A stretch of 64,000 nt of DNA from Chryseosolibacter histidinae (GCF_018598225.1 NZ_JAHESF010000008.1:186001-250000); one strand, 5' to 3'; counted from the first letter of the stretch, positions 36,790-44,188 are shown. A program made the numbers and translations. The notes: generated from the sequence alone by a model not told the origin.

Positions 36790-37620
36790 TCACTTCTTGC
36801 CTGTAAACATCTCAACGGTTGATGGCATGGCAAAAGGCTTATTAAAAAAATCCATTACCACCGCATTGAACAGTTCAGGCTTCTCGATCGATCCAAAGTG
36901 TGTTGCACCGGGCATGATAAAAAGGTTGGATCTTTTGATGTTATAAAACATGGTGAGCGCATGCTCAAGTCGTATTACGTCGCGATCACCAAAGATCAGC
37001 AGGAACGGACACGTAATTTTCTGCAGATCCTTTTCAGTAATATCAGGCTGCTGACCCATCAATTCGAAGAGTCTTCTTGTCTGAAAATTCTTCGTAAGCC
37101 GCAACGTATCCATGATCATTTTATCAATAACGTCAGGAATTGCTTTGTTTCCAGGAAACATATTGGCGCCAAAGGTCACCACTTTTGATACTTTATTCGG
37201 GTGATTGATCGCGAGCAGCAATCCAAGGATGCCGCCGTCACTTTGCCCCGACACATAGACACTATCCAGGTGAAGTGAATCGAGTAACGCGGCCACATCT
37301 TCCGTCATTTGCATATAGGTCAGATGAGGGGAAGGATCTGCCGATTTTCCATGACCACGGTTGTCGATAGCAATGACCTGGAAGTACTTTTTAAAGTATT
37401 CTATTTTGTTGCGGGCACCTTTGATCGAACCGCCGTTGCCGTGGAGAAGAACCAATGGTTTTCCGCTACCATATGTTTCGTAGTATAAGTTGATGCCGTT
37501 GATCTTTTTGAATGCGCCGGTTTCCGGGTTGTTGCCATAGGGTGTCGCCGGACTCTGCCCAAAGGACGGGAGCATGGCAACAAAAAACAGCGCAAAGAAT
37601 AAAATTGTTTTTCTCATCAT
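36790..37620 (-). CDS. Exported alpha/beta hydrolase
   Basis: 276 residues with a signal peptide (MMRKTILFFALFFVAMLPSFGQ). Alpha/beta hydrolase landmarks: LVLLHGNGGSI (oxyanion), IAIDNRGHGKSADP, the nucleophile in VSGQSDGGILG (Ser about 132), acid in LIFGDRDVIR and His in MPGATHFGSIE. All are intact. This type is close to proline iminopeptidase- or epoxide-hydrolase-like secreted enzymes; the substrate is unknown. It is followed by a long untranslated leader region and is not in an operon. Confidence 0.9.
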   Translation of the reverse strand: MMRKTILFFALFFVAMLPSFGQSPATPYGNNPETGAFKKINGINLYYETYGSGKPLVLLHGNGGSIKGARNKIEYFKKYFQVIAIDNRGHGKSADPSPHLTYMQMTEDVAALLDSLHLDSVYVSGQSDGGILGLLLAINHPNKVSKVVTFGANMFPGNKAIPDVIDKMIMDTLRLTKNFQTRRLFELMGQQPDITEKDLQKITCPFLLIFGDRDVIRLEHALTMFYNIKRSNLFIMPGATHFGSIEKPELFNAVVMDFFNKPFAMPSTVEMFTGKK

Positions 37621-37780
37621 GGTCTTAGCGTTACCAGCCTAAGACGCCGATCAGGTTGATCAACGTTACGATAATGTTCGAAAAAATTGTATGTGTTTCA
37701 TGTAAGGCCAGTGAAGCGGGTTAAAGTTTGAACCAGGTTTGTGGAGGATTGAAGCTTTTGTACAGGTTAGAACCGGTTAT

Positions 37781-37815
37781 AGGCCGCTCAGAATTTCTGA
37801 GACGGCCTTTTTTTT
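37781..37815 (+). terminator. Strong plus-strand terminator with no plus-strand gene before it
   Basis: AGGCCG-CTCAG (37781-37791) pairs with CTGAG-A-CGGCCT (37797-37808) around AATTT and is followed by eight T. The U-run is on the plus strand only, yet both neighbouring genes are on the minus strand. It could end a small RNA starting between 37621 and 37780, or act as a hairpin at the 3' end of the minus-strand SRPBCC message. Confidence 0.75.
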
Positions 37816-37836
37816 AGTGGCGTAAAATTTCACGTT

Positions 37837-38370
37837 TTATTTGGCGGTAGCATGAAATTTCTCTTCGTGTGTAGTCTTTGGCTTGCCGGTACTATTCGGT
37901 TGACCCTTCCCAAGTGTGATGAGGTTCAACAAACTCGCCCGTATGTAAAAATTCCATCCGTTTGAACAAACTTCAAAACATTCAAATTCGGGGACTAAGC
38001 CCAGGTGGGTGAAGCGGATCTGCGTTCGACGGCTATCAGACTTGTTATCCGCTTTAGAGATCTCAAAAATAATTTTTGTGCCTGTCCATTCAGCCTGGTT
38101 CGAGAACGGTATTGAAAGAGCAGCAAAGAATTCGGGCTTAAAATAGTTATCCAACACAAGCCATACAACTTTTTCGTTGGGAACCACTTCAATTAGTTTT
38201 AAGTGGGCGCGATGATTGTCTTCAAAATGGTACTTGAACTCGTCATTGAGTTTCTCAGTGTCGCCTTCAATTTCCTCAGACCACCATCCCCGAACGTTGT
38301 TGATGGCATTAAAAGCTTCCTGAGGAGTGCTATCTACCAGTATTGTAGTTGTAAAATCTTTTGTAGTCAT
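37837..38370 (-). CDS. SRPBCC/AHSA1-like protein
   Basis: 177 residues from ATG 38370. N-terminal FTTTILVDSTPQEAFNAINNVRGWWSEEIEG is the standard opening of the AHSA1-type START fold, with EVVPNEKVVWLVLDN and a C-terminal FYIRASLLNLITLGKGQP helix. This type binds small hydrophobic ligands in a cavity. It is the last gene of a run of three on the minus strand (SRPBCC, ArsR, SRPBCC), a common Bacteroidota arrangement in which the ArsR protein regulates the set. Confidence 0.88.
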   Translation of the reverse strand: MTTKDFTTTILVDSTPQEAFNAINNVRGWWSEEIEGDTEKLNDEFKYHFEDNHRAHLKLIEVVPNEKVVWLVLDNYFKPEFFAALSIPFSNQAEWTGTKIIFEISKADNKSDSRRTQIRFTHLGLVPEFECFEVCSNGWNFYIRASLLNLITLGKGQPNSTGKPKTTHEEKFHATAK

Positions 38371-38424
38371 AGTTTTCGTTGTTTTTTGATTCAATTAACT
38401 CGGGATTTTCCCTTCATAGAATTT

Positions 38425-38757
38425 TTAATTTCCCTTATCCGGCAGCTTGTTATTTAATAAGGTTTCCAACTTTTTCAGTTTTGATGCCCAGAACGCGTCG
38501 AAGTAAGAGATCCACGCCTGCAATTCTTCAAAGCCATCCTTCTTCAAGGTGCAATACCGTTCGCGTCCGATGTTGTGGACGGAAATGAATCCCGCTCCGT
38601 AGAGGATCTTAACATGCTTTGAAACAGCAGGCCGGCTCATCTTGAAATTCCCGGCCAGGTTGTTGATCGTCAAACTCTCCCTGGAAAGCAGCATCAGCAT
38701 CCTTCTTCTGCTGGGATCTCCAATAACCTGAAAGGTGTCAAGGCTTCGTTGTGTCAT
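38425..38757 (-). CDS. ArsR-family winged-helix repressor
   Basis: 110 residues with the winged helix at about 8-90: LDTFQVIGDPSRRRMLMLLSRESLTINNLAGNFKMSRPAVSKHVKILYGAGFISVHNIGRERYCTL. No Cys ligands of the metal-sensing ArsR types are present (no ELCVCDL motif). It is the metal-independent subtype usually paired with SRPBCC proteins. Its start overlaps the end of the upstream SRPBCC gene by 20 bp, so they are translationally coupled. Confidence 0.93.
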   Translation of the reverse strand: MTQRSLDTFQVIGDPSRRRMLMLLSRESLTINNLAGNFKMSRPAVSKHVKILYGAGFISVHNIGRERYCTLKKDGFEELQAWISYFDAFWASKLKKLETLLNNKLPDKGN

Positions 38758-39190
38758 GTTGCGCAGCCTGTAAAAGATTCGCGATCTTTTGCACGTTTTT
38801 GGCCCAGCCCTCCGTCATACCTGCATAGAAATTCAGGTTTTCTTCTTTCCCAAAACCGCTATGCTCCAGGAGAAGCTCGGTACCGGTGTCGCTGGGTACG
38901 AGCTTCCAGACCACGACTGTGTCAAGGGTGATCTGGCCCGTACCCGGACCTCCTCTCCAGGAATATGAAAGTTTTTTAAAGGGAATGATCTCCAATACCT
39001 TGCAATAACATATCCCGTCAAAATTTAGGCTGGGTATTGGATTCGTTCTGAATTGAAAGTCATGGCCCGCTACAGGCATGAAATCATTTTTCATGAGCCA
39101 TTGCTCCAGCAGTTCTGATTTCGTCAGGTATTCCCACACCATCTCCTTTGGGTGAGGGAAGAAAAACCGGTGTTTAATAATCTTCGTCAT
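38738..39190 (-). CDS. SRPBCC/AHSA1-like protein
   Basis: 150 residues. KIIKHRFFFPHPKEMVWEYLTKSELLEQWLM opens the START fold, followed by the typical LSYSWRGGPGTGQITLDTVVVWKLVPSDTGTELLLEHSGFG and a C-terminal helix GMTEGWAKNVQKIANLL. It is the first gene of the SRPBCC-ArsR-SRPBCC operon; its 3' end overlaps the ArsR start. Ligand unknown. Confidence 0.9.
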   Translation of the reverse strand: MTKIIKHRFFFPHPKEMVWEYLTKSELLEQWLMKNDFMPVAGHDFQFRTNPIPSLNFDGICYCKVLEIIPFKKLSYSWRGGPGTGQITLDTVVVWKLVPSDTGTELLLEHSGFGKEENLNFYAGMTEGWAKNVQKIANLLQAAQHDTTKP

Positions 39191-39560
39191 AATAGGTAAC
39201 TTAAAAGTTACTCAAAAGTATGGTTGTGCCTTGAGATGAGGGTGGTGTGAAATGGACTTTAATGGGGGGTGGATCAGACAAAAGATTGCCAGTGATACTT
39301 CACTAGCCACAGGATTTTCAATTCATTTTAGACACGGCTGCTCAGTACGCAGCGAGATTTCCGGAAGGCAGATAATAAGATAAAACCCATTCTACATCAC
39401 TGGGTGTGAAAGAAAAATATAATCGAGGCTGAATTGTTGTCAACGTCGCAGGCCTTAATGGATCTTTTGCGGGATACTGGAAAATCCGCATAACTCTAAT
39501 CTACTCACTCAAACGAATAGGTAAACAGTTGTCAATATCGATGGGGAAAGCTGAGGGCTT
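39191..39560. other. Intergenic gap, nothing recognised
   Basis: About 370 bp between two minus-strand genes. No gene, tRNA, terminator hairpin or word array was found. It presumably holds the promoter of the SRPBCC-ArsR operon. Confidence 0.4.
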
Positions 39561-39902
39561 TCATTTTTGTTTCATTTTCCTCCTGCCGATGCCCTTCATG
39601 GGAATTTTATAATAAGCACACAGATTGGCCAGTTTGAGCAGCTCAAAATTATAGAGGCCGTTTTCAAGCAGCTCCATGTTATCAGGGGTTATACCTGCTG
39701 CCTGGGCCGCACTTTCGAGATCGATATTTTTCGCCAGTCGTGCGTTGCGCAGGTTTTCACCGATTATCTCAAAGAAGTCATCAAAGTCTTCTTTCGGCGC
39801 CATACGGACGCCGACGGTCTTGAGGATCTCGCCTAGTTCTTCAAATGATAGCGCCATGTGTTTATTGGTTTGGTTTGAAGTGACATGCCTATCCATGTCC
39901 AT
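39561..39902 (-). CDS. XRE-type helix-turn-helix protein (divergent partner 1)
   Basis: 113 residues. A HTH_3-like segment at about 46-106 (IGENLRNARLAKNIDLESAAQAAGITPDNMELLENGLYNFELLKLANLCAYYKIPMKGI) has the five-helix XRE spacing, though the recognition helix is less basic than usual. The upstream part (ALSFEELGEILKTVGVRMAPKEDFDDFF) is a short helical arm. ATG at 39902 gives the full frame; the ATG at 39857 (MALSFEEL) is a reasonable alternative. It is divergent from a second XRE gene across about 100 bp with palindromes. Confidence 0.75.
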   Translation of the reverse strand: MDMDRHVTSNQTNKHMALSFEELGEILKTVGVRMAPKEDFDDFFEIIGENLRNARLAKNIDLESAAQAAGITPDNMELLENGLYNFELLKLANLCAYYKIPMKGIGRRKMKQK

Positions 39903-39911
39903 AATTGATGC

Positions 39912-39973
39912 GTCATACTATTGTATGACAATCTTAATCATTACAAATCAGTTTGTCAACTTATAATATGACA
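39912..39973. promoter_or_regulatory. Palindromic operator region between divergent XRE genes
   Basis: GTCATAC (39912-39918) and GTATGAC (39923-39929) form a perfect inverted repeat with a 4-base TATT spacer. Related half-sites follow: TGACAA (39926-39931), TTGTCA (39953-39958) and TATGACA (39967-39973). This is typical of XRE repressor binding to overlapping divergent promoters. Which of the two XRE proteins binds is not decided by the sequence. Confidence 0.7.
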
Positions 39974-40005
39974 TCTTTCTCACACGCAAACTGGAAATTT
40001 GTTAT

Positions 40006-40221
40006 GTGACCAAGGACAAGCTTAAGAAACTGATAGGGCAGCGGGTTGTAGACCTCCGGACAAAGAAGGGGTGGACCCAATCTGACCTCGCCCGTGCAGT
40101 TGGCAAAGACCGTCAGGCTATTGAAAAGCTTGAGAATGGAAAGGTGAATCCTACCTTATATAGCCTTTCCGAGATCGCTGATGCGTTGAATATTTCGCTA
40201 CCGGTGTTGGTGGATTTCTGA
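40006..40221 (+). CDS. XRE-type helix-turn-helix regulator (divergent partner 2), GTG start
   Basis: 71 residues, almost entirely an HTH_3 domain: LKKLIGQRVVDLRTKKGWTQSDLARAVGKDRQAIEKLENGKVNPTLYSLSEIADALNISLPVLVDF. The frame starts with GTG at 40006; an overlapping ATG at 40004 is immediately followed by TGA in its own frame. It is divergent from the XRE-like gene at 39561-39902, with palindromic sites between, giving a switch-like arrangement. Confidence 0.88.
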   Translation: MTKDKLKKLIGQRVVDLRTKKGWTQSDLARAVGKDRQAIEKLENGKVNPTLYSLSEIADALNISLPVLVDF

Positions 40222-40315
40222 ACGTACTCTTCCGATACGAATCCGACTGTGTGTCATCTATTTATAGGACACCGGGCTCATATCCAAAAAAAGCTAATAA
40301 ATTCGCATAGACGTT

Positions 40316-40603
40316 ATGGAAGATATGTCAGGCGATGCAATATTAAAGACGCCGTTGGTGCAGCGGAAAGAACTTTTCTGGGACATTAGCCCCGAACGTG
40401 TGGAAACAGTCCTGCGCGAAAACGACGACTGGGCCATTGTCCGGATATTTGAGTACGGCAAGATTGCGGATATCTTTGATGCCATCGAATTCTACGGCCC
40501 TCAGAAAACAGCCAGAGTCCTTAGCCGTGAAAAATTGAGACCAACAGCACGCGTTATGGCGTACCTATTCCTCAATGTTGACCCTGAACACAGGTATTTG
40601 TGA
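40316..40603 (+). CDS. DUF6922-like small protein (antitoxin-type)
   Basis: 95 residues. The pattern LFWDISPERVETVLRENDDWAIVRIFEYGKIADIFDAIEFYGPQKTARVLS is typical of small Bacteroidota proteins annotated DUF6922, often found before AbiEii-type nucleotidyltransferase toxins as probable antitoxins. Here no such toxin follows; the next gene, 6 bp downstream, is a sulfatase-modifying-factor-like protein. This may be an orphan antitoxin or a broken pair. Family name from memory, moderately sure. Confidence 0.7.
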   Translation: MEDMSGDAILKTPLVQRKELFWDISPERVETVLRENDDWAIVRIFEYGKIADIFDAIEFYGPQKTARVLSREKLRPTARVMAYLFLNVDPEHRYL

Positions 40604-40609
40604 TTTACC

Positions 40610-41395
40610 ATGATTCATTCCGAAACAACTATGACAGATTTTGATATTCACTTTCCTGAAATTAATTATCGTTTTCCTCTGACCTTTGTGAAAGGTACAG
40701 GAGAGACAACTTACTTGTTTGGCGACGGTGATAAAGTAGGTATTCATGTCAACGATTTTTTTATTTCAAAATTCCAGATAACCCAAAAACTTTGGGAATA
40801 CATTATGGGCAATAGCCCTTCACATTTTGGTGGACAAGACAAGCCTGTAGAGAATGTTTCGTTCAACGACATTACGCAAAAAAGTGGCTTCTTGGATAAA
40901 CTAAATCTTATTACAGGAGACGAGTATAAATTGACATTTCGTTTGCCGTCAGAGACCGAATGGGAATACGCTGCAAGAGGCGGCACACATTGGATTGATG
41001 ATTTTCAATTTAGCGGTAGTAATAACATCAATGATGTTGGTTGGTACGACCAAAATAGCGGAAAATATAATGACCTTGAGATTTTGTCCAAACTAAAAAA
41101 TCGTGAAAAAGGTACGACTACTCACGACGTAGGACAGAAACAGCCAAATCAGTTAGGCATTTTTGATATGAGTGGTAACATTTGGGAATGGTGCCAGGAC
41201 TATTTTCAAAGTGATATTCGTTTACTACCAAAAGATGGAACACCTTATTTGGAAGAAGGTAATGAAATAGTTCTTCGGGGAGGATGTCATCATAATTGGG
41301 CAAATCACTGCACCGTTTCAAAAAGATATGCAATTGTTCCTGACGCAAAAGACGAGTGCATTGGCTTCAGAATTGCGGCATCAATTAACGTATAA
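40610..41395 (+). CDS. Formylglycine-generating enzyme/SUMF1-like protein
   Basis: 261 residues with the FGE-sulfatase fold: ISKFQITQKLWEYIMGNSPSHFGGQDKPVENVSFNDI, RLPSETEWEYAARGG, GIFDMSGNIWEWCQDYF, IVLRGGCHHNWANHC and a final IGFRIA. Cys residues occur in RGGC and NHC, but the CxxxxC pair of true formylglycine-generating enzymes is not clear, so it is more likely a SUMF1-like binding domain. There is no signal peptide and no sulfatase in the window. ATG 40610 or 40631 (MTDFDIHF). AT-rich and different in base use from flanking core genes. Confidence 0.85.
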   Translation: MIHSETTMTDFDIHFPEINYRFPLTFVKGTGETTYLFGDGDKVGIHVNDFFISKFQITQKLWEYIMGNSPSHFGGQDKPVENVSFNDITQKSGFLDKLNLITGDEYKLTFRLPSETEWEYAARGGTHWIDDFQFSGSNNINDVGWYDQNSGKYNDLEILSKLKNREKGTTTHDVGQKQPNQLGIFDMSGNIWEWCQDYFQSDIRLLPKDGTPYLEEGNEIVLRGGCHHNWANHCTVSKRYAIVPDAKDECIGFRIAASINV

Positions 41396-41396
41396 A

Positions 41397-41471
41397 GGGC
41401 AGACGCACAACAGTGGGTTTAGCTTTCATCTCATCTCGTGTTCCCATGGTTCAAATTCCGGTTCTGGCCCA
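41397..41471 (+). other. tRNA-3'-end-like or cassette-tail-like sequence
   Basis: Directly after the SUMF1-like stop codon. GGGCAGA (41397-41403) could pair, with one mismatch, with TCTGGCC (41463-41469), and CATGGTTCAAATTCCGG resembles a T-arm. The D-arm and anticodon parts do not fold convincingly, so it is not a functional tRNA. The stretch GCACAACAGTGGGTTT also resembles recurrent tails after accessory genes. It may mark the border of the AT-rich region beside the real tRNA genes. Confidence 0.3.
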
Positions 41472-41473
41472 AT

Positions 41474-41511
41474 AAAAAAAGCCTTCAAATTTTAAACAAT
41501 TCGAAGGCTTT
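41474..41511 (-). terminator. Terminator of tRNA-Leu
   Basis: On the minus strand AAGCCTTC (complement of 41503-41510 side) pairs with GAAGGCTT (41479-41486 side) through an AT-rich loop and is followed by a T-run. It lies nine bases past the tRNA-Leu 3' end. Confidence 0.85.
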
Positions 41512-41519
41512 CTGCTGAG

Positions 41520-41605
41520 TACCCAGGACGGGAGTCGAACCCGTACAGCAATTACTTGCCACAGGATTTTAAGTCCTGCGTGTCTACCAATTCCACCACC
41601 CGGGC
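41520..41605 (-). tRNA. tRNA-Leu (anticodon UAA)
   Basis: 86 nt read on the minus strand. The acceptor GCCCGGG pairs with CCTGGGT (two G-U), discriminator A. D-arm GGTGGAATTGGTAGACAC. Anticodon stem CAGGA/TCCTG with loop CTTAAAA, anticodon UAA. Long variable arm (GTGGCAAGTAATTGC). T-arm CGGGTTCGACTCCCG. The CCA end is not encoded. Confidence 0.95.
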
Positions 41606-41611
41606 GGGTTC

Positions 41612-41671
41612 TTAGGCATTGGGCATCAGGCATTAGGAAAATGCATCATGCAGAATTACCCATTAGCCTAA
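41612..41671. repeat. GGCATTAGG-class word array between the two tRNA genes
   Basis: TTAGGCATTGGGCATCAGG followed by CATTAGG (41612-41637) is answered by ACCCATTAGCCTAA (41658-41671) in near-inverse orientation, with GCATCATGC between. It is another class of the permuted-word repeats seen across the window. Confidence 0.65.
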
Positions 41672-41680
41672 AATAAAAAA

Positions 41681-41705
41681 TGTGAGCCATTAACTCACAC
41701 TTTTT
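41681..41705. terminator. Bidirectional hairpin terminator after tRNA-Gly
   Basis: TGTGAG (41681-41686) and CTCACA (41694-41699) form a stem with a 7-base loop; T-rich runs follow on both strands (TTTTT on plus, ATTTTTTATTTT on minus). On the minus strand it ends the tRNA-Gly transcript. Confidence 0.75.
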
Positions 41706-41716
41706 AAGGTTAAACT

Positions 41717-41790
<74 letters not shown>

Positions 41791-41921
41791 TTGTTACTTC
41801 CAAAAGTTACGATTTTCGACTAAAATCCCTGATTTTGACATCAGAAACCCTGTCTCCGCAAATCCTAACCCGAAAGGGACTGCAAATTTAATCGCCAAGA
41901 CTAAATTTCCAAATTCCGGAC

Positions 41922-42479
41922 TTAAGCTTTATCTGTAAAATGACGGATTGTTTTTTCCTGCGCGAATTTATCCTGGTTATAACCCTGTGAACCACCCTTC
42001 GGGATGGAAAGCCACTTCCAATCGTCACCCTTCAGCATCTTGGCGATGTACACAATCTGCCCAACATGGTGCGGATAATGCGCCAGCTGCCGCTGAAGGG
42101 CATCCATCACCGACTGCCCCTCGTTACGGATGTAAATGATCCTGTCCAGGTCGGCCTCCGTAAGGCTATCGATGGTAAGAAACAGCTGGTTCCAACCCTT
42201 TTCCCAGGCGGCCAGCAGCTCGGCCTTATCCTTATAACCCACTTCAAATTCAGCCTCCCGGTCGCGCCAGGGCTTCTCACCATCGCTGGTAAGAAAATCC
42301 GTGAACCGCGACAGCATGTTGCCACTCAGGTGATGCACGATCAGGGCAATGCTATTACTGGCCTCATTCGGGCGCCAGCTTACCTGCTCATCGTTAAGCT
42401 GCGCAATGGCCTTGTCGCCAAGACCCTTATAATACTGAAAGAGCTTTTTGGTACCGGTGAGAAAAGCAGTGTTGTTCAT
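41922..42479 (-). CDS. DinB/DUF1572-family protein
   Basis: 185 residues from ATG 42479 (MNNTAFLTG). Four-helix DinB-like fold with three potential metal-binding His: one in IALIVHHLSGNMLSRF (about 47-48), and one or two in LAHYPHHVGQIVYIAKML (about 148-153). This DUF1572 subtype is widespread in Bacteroidota and Firmicutes, possibly metal- or thiol-linked, with no proven function. The longer frame (to 42503) only adds eight residues. It is divergent from the AraC gene. Confidence 0.9.
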   Translation of the reverse strand: MNNTAFLTGTKKLFQYYKGLGDKAIAQLNDEQVSWRPNEASNSIALIVHHLSGNMLSRFTDFLTSDGEKPWRDREAEFEVGYKDKAELLAAWEKGWNQLFLTIDSLTEADLDRIIYIRNEGQSVMDALQRQLAHYPHHVGQIVYIAKMLKGDDWKWLSIPKGGSQGYNQDKFAQEKTIRHFTDKA

Positions 42480-42605
42480 AGTTACAAGATAAGTTACAGC
42501 CACGCTTGTATTGAGACGGCAACGGCACGATTAGGTTTCGCGTTTCTATTCATTATCGATGCCTCCTTTTTAGTTAGTTGTTTACGCCGGTTCTTCAACG
42601 AAGAT

Positions 42606-43430
42606 ATGGTCTACAAAAGTTTTTTACCCAGCCCTCAGCTCAGTGCGATCGTAAGGAACTACACGATCATACGTTTTCAATTCGATATACATCAGTCGGT
42701 TCCTGCCAAACCAAGAGCACCTAAGCCTGAACAGAAAATTGTTTTTTATATCAAGGGATCGGTAAACCAGTACAACGTTGAAACGGGTGGCGTGCTCACA
42801 CCTCCACCGGTAGCGGTTTTCACCCATCAGCTGGACCGGAAGAATATCCAGGTCTCGCCCGAGTTTTTCGCGCTCATCATTTTTCTGCAGCCAGGTGCCT
42901 TGCATCGAATGATCCGGCTGCCTGTGTCGGAGCTTCTCCAGGAATATTGTTGTGATGCTGAGCTGTTTTTCGGCACTGAAGTCAGGTTTGTAAGCGAACA
43001 ATTGGCTGAAGCAGATAGCCTCTCCGATATGGTAGCCATTGCAGAGCAGTTTATGCTGGCCAAATGTAAACAACTGGAAATACAGGCTTCCGTGGATACC
43101 GTTGCGACGGAATTGCTATCAGATCCCACCTGCTTTTCTTTAGACTGGGTAGCTGAACAGGCCTGCTTAAGCACGAAGCAGTTCCGCAGAAAATTCACGC
43201 AGAGAATAGGCATGAGCCCCAAATTATTCAGCAGGCTCTCCCGCTTCAACCATGCCTATCGTTACAAATTAACACACCCTGATACCCAGTGGTCGTCCAT
43301 TGCGCAGGAGTTTAGTTATACAGACTACCACCACATGGAGAAAGAGTTTAAACAGTTTACCGGGCTCACGCCGCAGGAATGGTTCAAAGCTGAATTATCT
43401 GCCCCCGAAAGAATTTTGAAGCTGCGATAA
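42606..43430 (+). CDS. AraC-family transcriptional regulator
   Basis: 274 residues from ATG 42606 (MVYKSFLPSPQLSAIVRNY), which matches the usual N-terminus of this subfamily. The frame is open much further upstream (to 42066), but that part is the complement of the DinB gene and is rejected. Residues about 1-140 form the DUF6597-type sensing domain (QKIVFYIKGSVNQ; FALIIFLQPGALHRMIRLPVSEL). The AraC HTH lies at about 180-265 (FSLDWVAEQACLSTKQFRRKFTQRIGMSPKLFSRLSRF; WSSIAQEFSYTDYHHMEKEFKQFTGLTPQEW). Confidence 0.9.
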   Translation: MVYKSFLPSPQLSAIVRNYTIIRFQFDIHQSVPAKPRAPKPEQKIVFYIKGSVNQYNVETGGVLTPPPVAVFTHQLDRKNIQVSPEFFALIIFLQPGALHRMIRLPVSELLQEYCCDAELFFGTEVRFVSEQLAEADSLSDMVAIAEQFMLAKCKQLEIQASVDTVATELLSDPTCFSLDWVAEQACLSTKQFRRKFTQRIGMSPKLFSRLSRFNHAYRYKLTHPDTQWSSIAQEFSYTDYHHMEKEFKQFTGLTPQEWFKAELSAPERILKLR

Positions 43431-43497
43431 ACAAAGTCCTTTTTTTACCCAATCTTTTCTCTGACACAATAGATTTTTGTACAAGTACCGGGCGGTA

Positions 43498-43660
43498 GTG
43501 CTACGAAGGTGGTTTGTTGGTGAAGAACACCAACAGGGGCCCAGGAGTAGTGCTTCGAAGGTGGCTTGGCTGGGGTTGTTGGTGAAGAACACCAACAACG
43601 GCACACCAACAATGGCATAGGGCAGGGCACACCAAAAACGGCACACCAACAAAGAAGCTG
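43498..43660. repeat. Tandem hairpin repeats (GTTGGTG-AAGAA-CACCAAC)
   Basis: Two direct units, GTGCTACGAAGGTGGTTTG at 43498 and GTGCTTCGAAGGTGGCTTGG at 43550, each lead into a perfect hairpin with the same AAGAA loop: 8-bp stem 43515-43522/43528-43535, 10-bp stem 43575-43584/43590-43599. They are followed by three further CACACCAACAA-type half units (43602-43654). This fills the gap between the AraC gene and the DUF4440 gene. Confidence 0.85.
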
Positions 43661-43694
43661 CCCGGATAATCTTGTAACATCAATTAAATCTATT

Positions 43695-44144
43695 ATGAAA
43701 AACATCATTGTCTTTTTGCTCATCGGTTCGGCATGCTTATCGCACGTTGCCTTTGCGCAACATCCACAAGAAGCCGAGATCAGGCGATTGGATGCCCTGG
43801 AAGTGGCGTCGGTTTTGAAAAGTGATTCTCTTGTATTGTTTGACAAGCTCTGGTCACCCAATATGATCGTCAATACGCCGGCCAACGTGGTGGGCACTGT
43901 GCAGGGAACCAAAGCGCTCCTGAGGAATGGTGGGCTGAAGTATCTGGCCTTTGAAAGAAACATTGAAAAGATCTCTTTCTATGACAACGTAGCGGTGGTG
44001 ATGGGAAGTGAAGTAATAAAACCTCAGGGCACACAGCCCAACGCAGGCAAAACGGTGACCAGGCGGTTTACCAATGTCTGGATGTTCAAGAATAATTCCT
44101 GGAGTGTTATTGCGCGGCAGGCAACGATCATAAAAGTGGAGTGA
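43695..44144 (+). CDS. Exported DUF4440/SnoaL-like (NTF2-fold) protein
   Basis: 149 residues from ATG 43695 with a signal peptide (MKNIIVFLLIGSACLSHVAFAQ). The mature part has the NTF2-like layout: an N-terminal helix (QEAEIRRLDALEVASVLKSDSLVLFDKLWSPNMIVNTP) and curved strands (NIEKISFYDNVAVVMGSEVIKP; VTRRFTNVWMFKNNSWSVIARQATII). Function unknown; small-molecule binding or isomerase-like by fold. The longer frame from 43566 runs through the repeat and is rejected. Confidence 0.88.
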   Translation: MKNIIVFLLIGSACLSHVAFAQHPQEAEIRRLDALEVASVLKSDSLVLFDKLWSPNMIVNTPANVVGTVQGTKALLRNGGLKYLAFERNIEKISFYDNVAVVMGSEVIKPQGTQPNAGKTVTRRFTNVWMFKNNSWSVIARQATIIKVE

Positions 44145-44188
44145 TGTATCTTCCGCACTAAGGTTCTACTCCCTTCTGGGGGTATATA

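Noticed and set aside
41397-41471. A third tRNA gene on the plus strand
   Set aside because: Acceptor and T-arm resemble a tRNA, but no proper D-arm or anticodon stem can be drawn.
42066-42605. Long 5' extension of the AraC gene frame
   Set aside because: It is the exact complement of the DinB gene on the other strand and has no family resemblance; the conserved start is at 42606.
43445-43963. Minus-strand frames running through the hairpin repeats
   Set aside because: Their open length is caused by the repeats and by antisense of the DUF4440 gene.
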